Shown here: positions 5,636-7,946 of the stretch, in pieces
How positions within the stretch are numbered: position 1 is the first letter of the stretch
Layout of the letters: the number at the start of each line of letters is the position of its first letter
From: Peptococcaceae bacterium UBA3933
GTDB lineage: Bacteria > Bacillota > Peptococcia > Peptococcales > BICA1-8
Direction of reading: 5' to 3'
DNA length: 7,946 nucleotides
Assembly: GCA_002385805.1 (NCBI GenBank)
Contig: DGEF01000093.1
Coordinates: 6,280-14,225 of the forward strand
Position numbers and translations under genes: made by a program
The notes under the pieces: model-generated
The model's input: the letters and a program-made list of their open reading frames with translations, nothing else
What the model was told of the DNA's origin: nothing
The model's database searches: none

Positions 5636-6979
5636 AATTTTTTTGCCCGTGGCCTTTAGGCCCTTGGAATCTCCTTTTATTTTCAAGCTAATTAAATTAA
5701 ATAAAGGAATGAAATATAAATACACTGCATAAGGGAGGAAACCTACCGGGCTAACATTTAAAGTGGTGGTCGGCACTAAAGCGGCAATATTCCAGGGAAT
5801 CAGCGCCGCAATCACAATTCCTGTATTCTCCAGGTCCAAAGCTAGGTTATACTGATCCACCTTTCTTGCTTTATAGGTTTTCTCCACCAACTGATTAGTG
5901 AGGACAACAGCAATAGTCTGACTACAGCCAAAAATGCTGGTCAGAACACTGAAAATACCGGTCATAGCAAATAACTGCCAGCGGTACCTGGCTTTGTTAA
6001 TGAAACTTTGTAAATTATCCAGCATCCCTGTTTTTTCAAATATACCTGTTAAACAACAAGAGGTAAAGACTATAAAAGAAGGTTTTACCATGGAGATTAT
6101 GCCTCCTCCTTTAATAATAGGAGCCAAAGTATTATCAGGAGGCAAATTAAAACCCATAATTATATAACCCAAATTGGCAAAAAAATCGTTGTTCTGTAAA
6201 CTCAGGCTTATAACCAGAGCTATCAAAATACTTACAAACATGGAAATTTTAATATCCACTTTCCATAAAGCTAAAACCAAAATCACTACTGCCGGTAATA
6301 GTACCAACCAACTTATCTCAAAAACGTTTATAATCTCTTCTGTAATGGTATTTTCCTGAATATTCAGAGGTTTAATTGCAGAAAAAAACAGATAGAAACC
6401 GCAGGTAAGGAGTAAAGGAATTCCTCCTGTTTTAAACATGTTTTTAATATTTTCATAAATATCCGTTCCCGTTAAACTGGCAACTAAATGGGCACTGGAG
6501 GACATAGGGGAACACCTGTCCCCAAAATAAGCTCCGGCGATAATCGCTCCTGCCGCTAAATCTAAATTAACATTGCCGGTGTGAGCCATTAAAATCAGAG
6601 AAACCCCGATAGTTCCTACCGTACCTAAAGCCGTACCCAATAAAAAGGATACTAAAGAACTAAGTAAAAAAACAAAAAGAACGAAAAACTGGGGAGGCAT
6701 ATATTTAATGCCGTAATATACAATTCCCGGCACGGTTCCCGCAGCCAGCCAGCTTCCCGTGATAGCACCGATTAAAACAAAAATCTCAAGCACCAGAAAA
6801 GACTTTTTCCCACCTAAGTAAGACATTTGCACAATTTCTTTTAAGGTATATCCTCTTTTCCAGGCCAGAAAAGCAAAAATAAATAGTATTAAAACCAAAG
6901 GCAGCCCGATAAAAATATTCTTGTAAACAGCCCAGATTAAAGCGATAAAGGAAAAGAGCATTCCAAAGATTAAATCCAC
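5594..6979 (-). CDS. NhaC-family Na+/H+ antiporter
   Basis: A 461-residue polytopic membrane protein of about 11-12 hydrophobic spans, a normal length for the NhaC family (ion transporter superfamily). The diagnostic segment is GAYFGDRCSPMSSSAH around residues 149-164, corresponding to the GD-x-x-SP-x-S motif of NhaC/MleN proteins. Other family-like segments are GAITGSWLAAGTVPGIVYYGI (about 71-91) and SFLLGTALGTVGTIG (about 111-125) in the N-terminal half. The expected role is exchange of cytoplasmic Na+ for H+ in pH and sodium homeostasis; related proteins exchange organic acids, so the ion is not proven. The start is GTG at 6979, supported by GGAGG (6989-6993 on minus) at 9-base spacing. 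The gene is monocistronic here and convergent with the small peptide gene. The C-terminal 20 or so residues are polar. Confidence 0.85.
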   Translation of the reverse strand: MDLIFGMLFSFIALIWAVYKNIFIGLPLVLILFIFAFLAWKRGYTLKEIVQMSYLGGKKSFLVLEIFVLIGAITGSWLAAGTVPGIVYYGIKYMPPQFFVLFVFLLSSLVSFLLGTALGTVGTIGVSLILMAHTGNVNLDLAAGAIIAGAYFGDRCSPMSSSAHLVASLTGTDIYENIKNMFKTGGIPLLLTCGFYLFFSAIKPLNIQENTITEEIINVFEISWLVLLPAVVILVLALWKVDIKISMFVSILIALVISLSLQNNDFFANLGYIIMGFNLPPDNTLAPIIKGGGIISMVKPSFIVFTSCCLTGIFEKTGMLDNLQSFINKARYRWQLFAMTGIFSVLTSIFGCSQTIAVVLTNQLVEKTYKARKVDQYNLALDLENTGIVIAALIPWNIAALVPTTTLNVSPVGFLPYAVYLYFIPLFNLISLKIKGDSKGLKATGKKILYKMPNNRNYKLG

Positions 6980-7000
6980 AGTTTATTTCCTCCGACTGTG
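6977..7000 (-). promoter_or_regulatory. Antiporter ribosome binding site in the loop of a small hairpin
   Basis: On the minus strand CACAGT (7000-6995) and ACTGTG (6982-6977) form a 6-bp inverted repeat around a 12-base loop containing the GGAGG Shine-Dalgarno (6993-6989). The GTG start codon (6979-6977) is in the stem. This decides the start and could modulate initiation, but a 6-bp stem is weak. Confidence 0.45.
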
Positions 7001-7088
7001 TTAATTTCTACCTATTAAATATTTTAAACCTTAAATCAAATTTAGCCAAATCAAAATTTAAAAACTCCAGCGATACTCTATACTCTAA

Positions 7089-7117
7089 TTGACATATGTT
7101 CATATTAAAAGTACTAT
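7089..7117 (+). promoter_or_regulatory. Sigma-A-type promoter for the DUF1847 gene
   Basis: A consensus TTGACA (7089-7094) is followed after exactly 17 bases by TACTAT (7112-7117), giving a predicted start near 7124 and a short leader before the AGGAG at 7138-7142. An 8-bp palindrome ACATATGT (7092-7099) overlaps the -35 box, too short to call an operator with confidence. The rest of the 6980-7150 spacer is A+T-rich; I see no clear promoter for the antiporter in it. Confidence 0.7.
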
Positions 7118-7150
7118 TATTATATAAAAAAAAGCTGAGGAGTTGGTTAA

Positions 7151-7777
7151 ATGTATACTTGTGCTGTTTGCGGCGTCCATGTCTGCCGGACTGAAAACAA
7201 AGATAAAATGCCGGCCAACTGTCCTATTCGCGAAACTGAGGTAGAAGAAACATTAAAATGTTATCAAGAGCCGGAAAATTTTAAATTAGCCTACAATTCT
7301 TCCTTAGTTGAGGCCGAAGGATACTGCCAAAAATCCCGCTTAGAAGAAATTATCGATTTCGCAAAAAAATGCGGCTATAAACATCTAGGGTTAGCTTTTT
7401 GTATAGGCTCCCGTAACGAAGCCAAAATCCTCCACAAAATCCTAACCGCCCATGGTTTCCAGGTTGACTCCGTAGTTTGTAAAAACGGCAGTATACCCAA
7501 AGAAAATCTAGGCATTACCGAAGAACAAAAAGTAAGACCGGGCACCTTTGAACCCATGTGTAACCCCATCGGCCAGGCTAAATTTTTAAACAAAGCCAAA
7601 ACGGAATTTAATATTTTATTAAACCTGTGCGTAGGACATGATTCCTTATTTTTTAAATACTCCGAAGCACCTGTCACCGTCTTTTCCGCCAAAGACCGCG
7701 TCCTGGCCCATAATCCCATTGGTGCTTTGTATCTTTCAGAAAGTTATTATAAAGGAAAGTTAGCTCCCAAGGAGTAA
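7151..7777 (+). CDS. DUF1847 family metal-binding protein
   Basis: A 208-residue, apparently cytoplasmic protein with no signal peptide or membrane span. It has 11 cysteines at 4, 7, 12, 24, 37, 59, 74, 84, 110, 137 and 160. The N-terminus is a Cys cluster (C4-x2-C7-x4-C12-x11-C24), followed by a Rossmann-like region with LGLAFCIGSRNEAKIL (79-94). Conserved blocks near the C-terminus include CNPIGQAKFLN (137-147) and LNLCVGHDSLFFKYSEAPVT (157-176), then the K-DRVLAHNP-GAL segment (181-193). I recognise this arrangement as the DUF1847 (COG4887) family, described as metal binding; no biochemical function is established that I know of. AGGAG (7138-7142) lies 8 bases before the ATG. The gene stands alone under a good promoter, divergent from the antiporter, so the context does not reveal its job. 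Confidence 0.85.
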   Translation: MYTCAVCGVHVCRTENKDKMPANCPIRETEVEETLKCYQEPENFKLAYNSSLVEAEGYCQKSRLEEIIDFAKKCGYKHLGLAFCIGSRNEAKILHKILTAHGFQVDSVVCKNGSIPKENLGITEEQKVRPGTFEPMCNPIGQAKFLNKAKTEFNILLNLCVGHDSLFFKYSEAPVTVFSAKDRVLAHNPIGALYLSESYYKGKLAPKE

Positions 7778-7833
7778 TTAAATTATTATATTATACAAGA
7801 GAAGTCAAAAACCGTTTATTAACGAAAATAAAC

Positions 7834-7868
7834 AAAGGGTCAGTAGGAGAAATTTCCTCTGACCCTTT
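7834..7868 (-). terminator. Intrinsic terminator between the DUF1847 and flagellin genes
   Basis: AAAGGGTCAG (7834-7843) pairs perfectly with CTGACCCTTT (7859-7868); AGGA (7845-7848) and TCCT (7855-7858) extend the stem past a one-base bulge. On the minus strand the stem is followed by GTTTATTTTCG, suiting flagellin termination 18 bp after its stop. On + it is followed by ATTATTAAAG, so it may also stop DUF1847 transcription. A small GTTTATT/AATAAAC inverted repeat (7814-7820, 7827-7833) lies beside it. Confidence 0.85.
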
Positions 7869-7886
7869 ATTATTAAAGATATTTTA

Positions 7887-7946
7887 TTATCTGAGAAGTT
7901 GTAAAACTCCCTGGGATTGCATGTTAGCCTGAGCCAGCATTGCTTG
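7887..7946 (-). CDS. Flagellin, C-terminal fragment
   Basis: The gene enters from the right edge on the minus strand; only the last 19 codons and the TAA stop are visible. They read QAMLAQANMQSQGVLQLLR, the conserved C-terminal D0 helix of bacterial flagellins (Hag/FliC), which packs in the filament core and ends almost universally in QGVL-x-LLR. The product is exported by the flagellar type III system and polymerised into the filament, so the organism is probably motile. An intrinsic terminator follows, making it the last gene of its transcript. The central and N-terminal parts are outside the window, so it cannot be said which flagellin paralogue it is. Confidence 0.9.
   Translation of the reverse strand, partial: QAMLAQANMQSQGVLQLLR

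Noticed and set aside
5934..6359. Two + strand open frames within the antiporter gene
   Set aside because: They are antisense to a clear NhaC-family protein, with no supporting start signals.
7375..7719. 114-codon minus-strand open frame inside the DUF1847 gene
   Set aside because: The opposite strand encodes a protein with recognisable conserved motifs, promoter and ribosome binding site; this frame has none.

Overview
The window reads as chromosomal DNA of a low-to-moderate G+C, motile, probably anaerobic Firmicute (Clostridia/Peptococcaceae-like). This is inferred from the strong AGGAGG-type ribosome binding sites, the compact intrinsic terminators, an ATP-type PEP carboxykinase, a flagellin with the usual QGVLQLLR ending, and a DUF1847 metal-binding protein of the kind common in anaerobes. 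No species can be named from the sequence alone.

Layout. The left edge carries the last 56 codons of pckA on the + strand. It converges on a TetR-family regulator gene (193-789, minus) through a shared bidirectional terminator. Upstream of the regulator lies a perfect 38-bp palindrome (819-856), the best operator candidate. A noncoding stretch of about 280 bp follows, holding a repeat-like element bounded by imperfect inverted repeats (898-1117). Next come three tightly packed + strand genes: a MacB/LolD-type ABC ATPase (1140-1844), a 787-aa FtsX-like permease (1844-4207) and a HlyD/MacA-type membrane fusion protein with a long coiled coil (4222-5448). A terminator overlaps the last stop codon.

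Downstream is an easily missed 36-codon ORF for a single-span membrane peptide (5525-5635) with a near-ideal ribosome binding site. It converges with and overlaps the 3' end of a minus-strand NhaC-family Na+/H+ antiporter gene (5594-6979). A short A+T-rich spacer then separates the antiporter from a divergent DUF1847 Cys-rich protein gene (7151-7777), which has a TTGACA-type promoter. A hairpin terminator (7834-7868) separates this from the last 19 codons of a flagellin gene entering from the right edge on the minus strand.

How the genes work together (inference): the TetR protein probably binds the palindrome, repressing itself and the divergent ATPase-permease-adaptor operon until an unknown ligand relieves it. 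The operon would encode an MacAB-like export pump of unknown substrate. The pckA, antiporter, DUF1847 and flagellin genes look like independent neighbours. The least explained parts are the 220-bp inverted-repeat element between regulator and pump, and the small membrane peptide whose gene is probably covered by antisense transcription from the antiporter gene.
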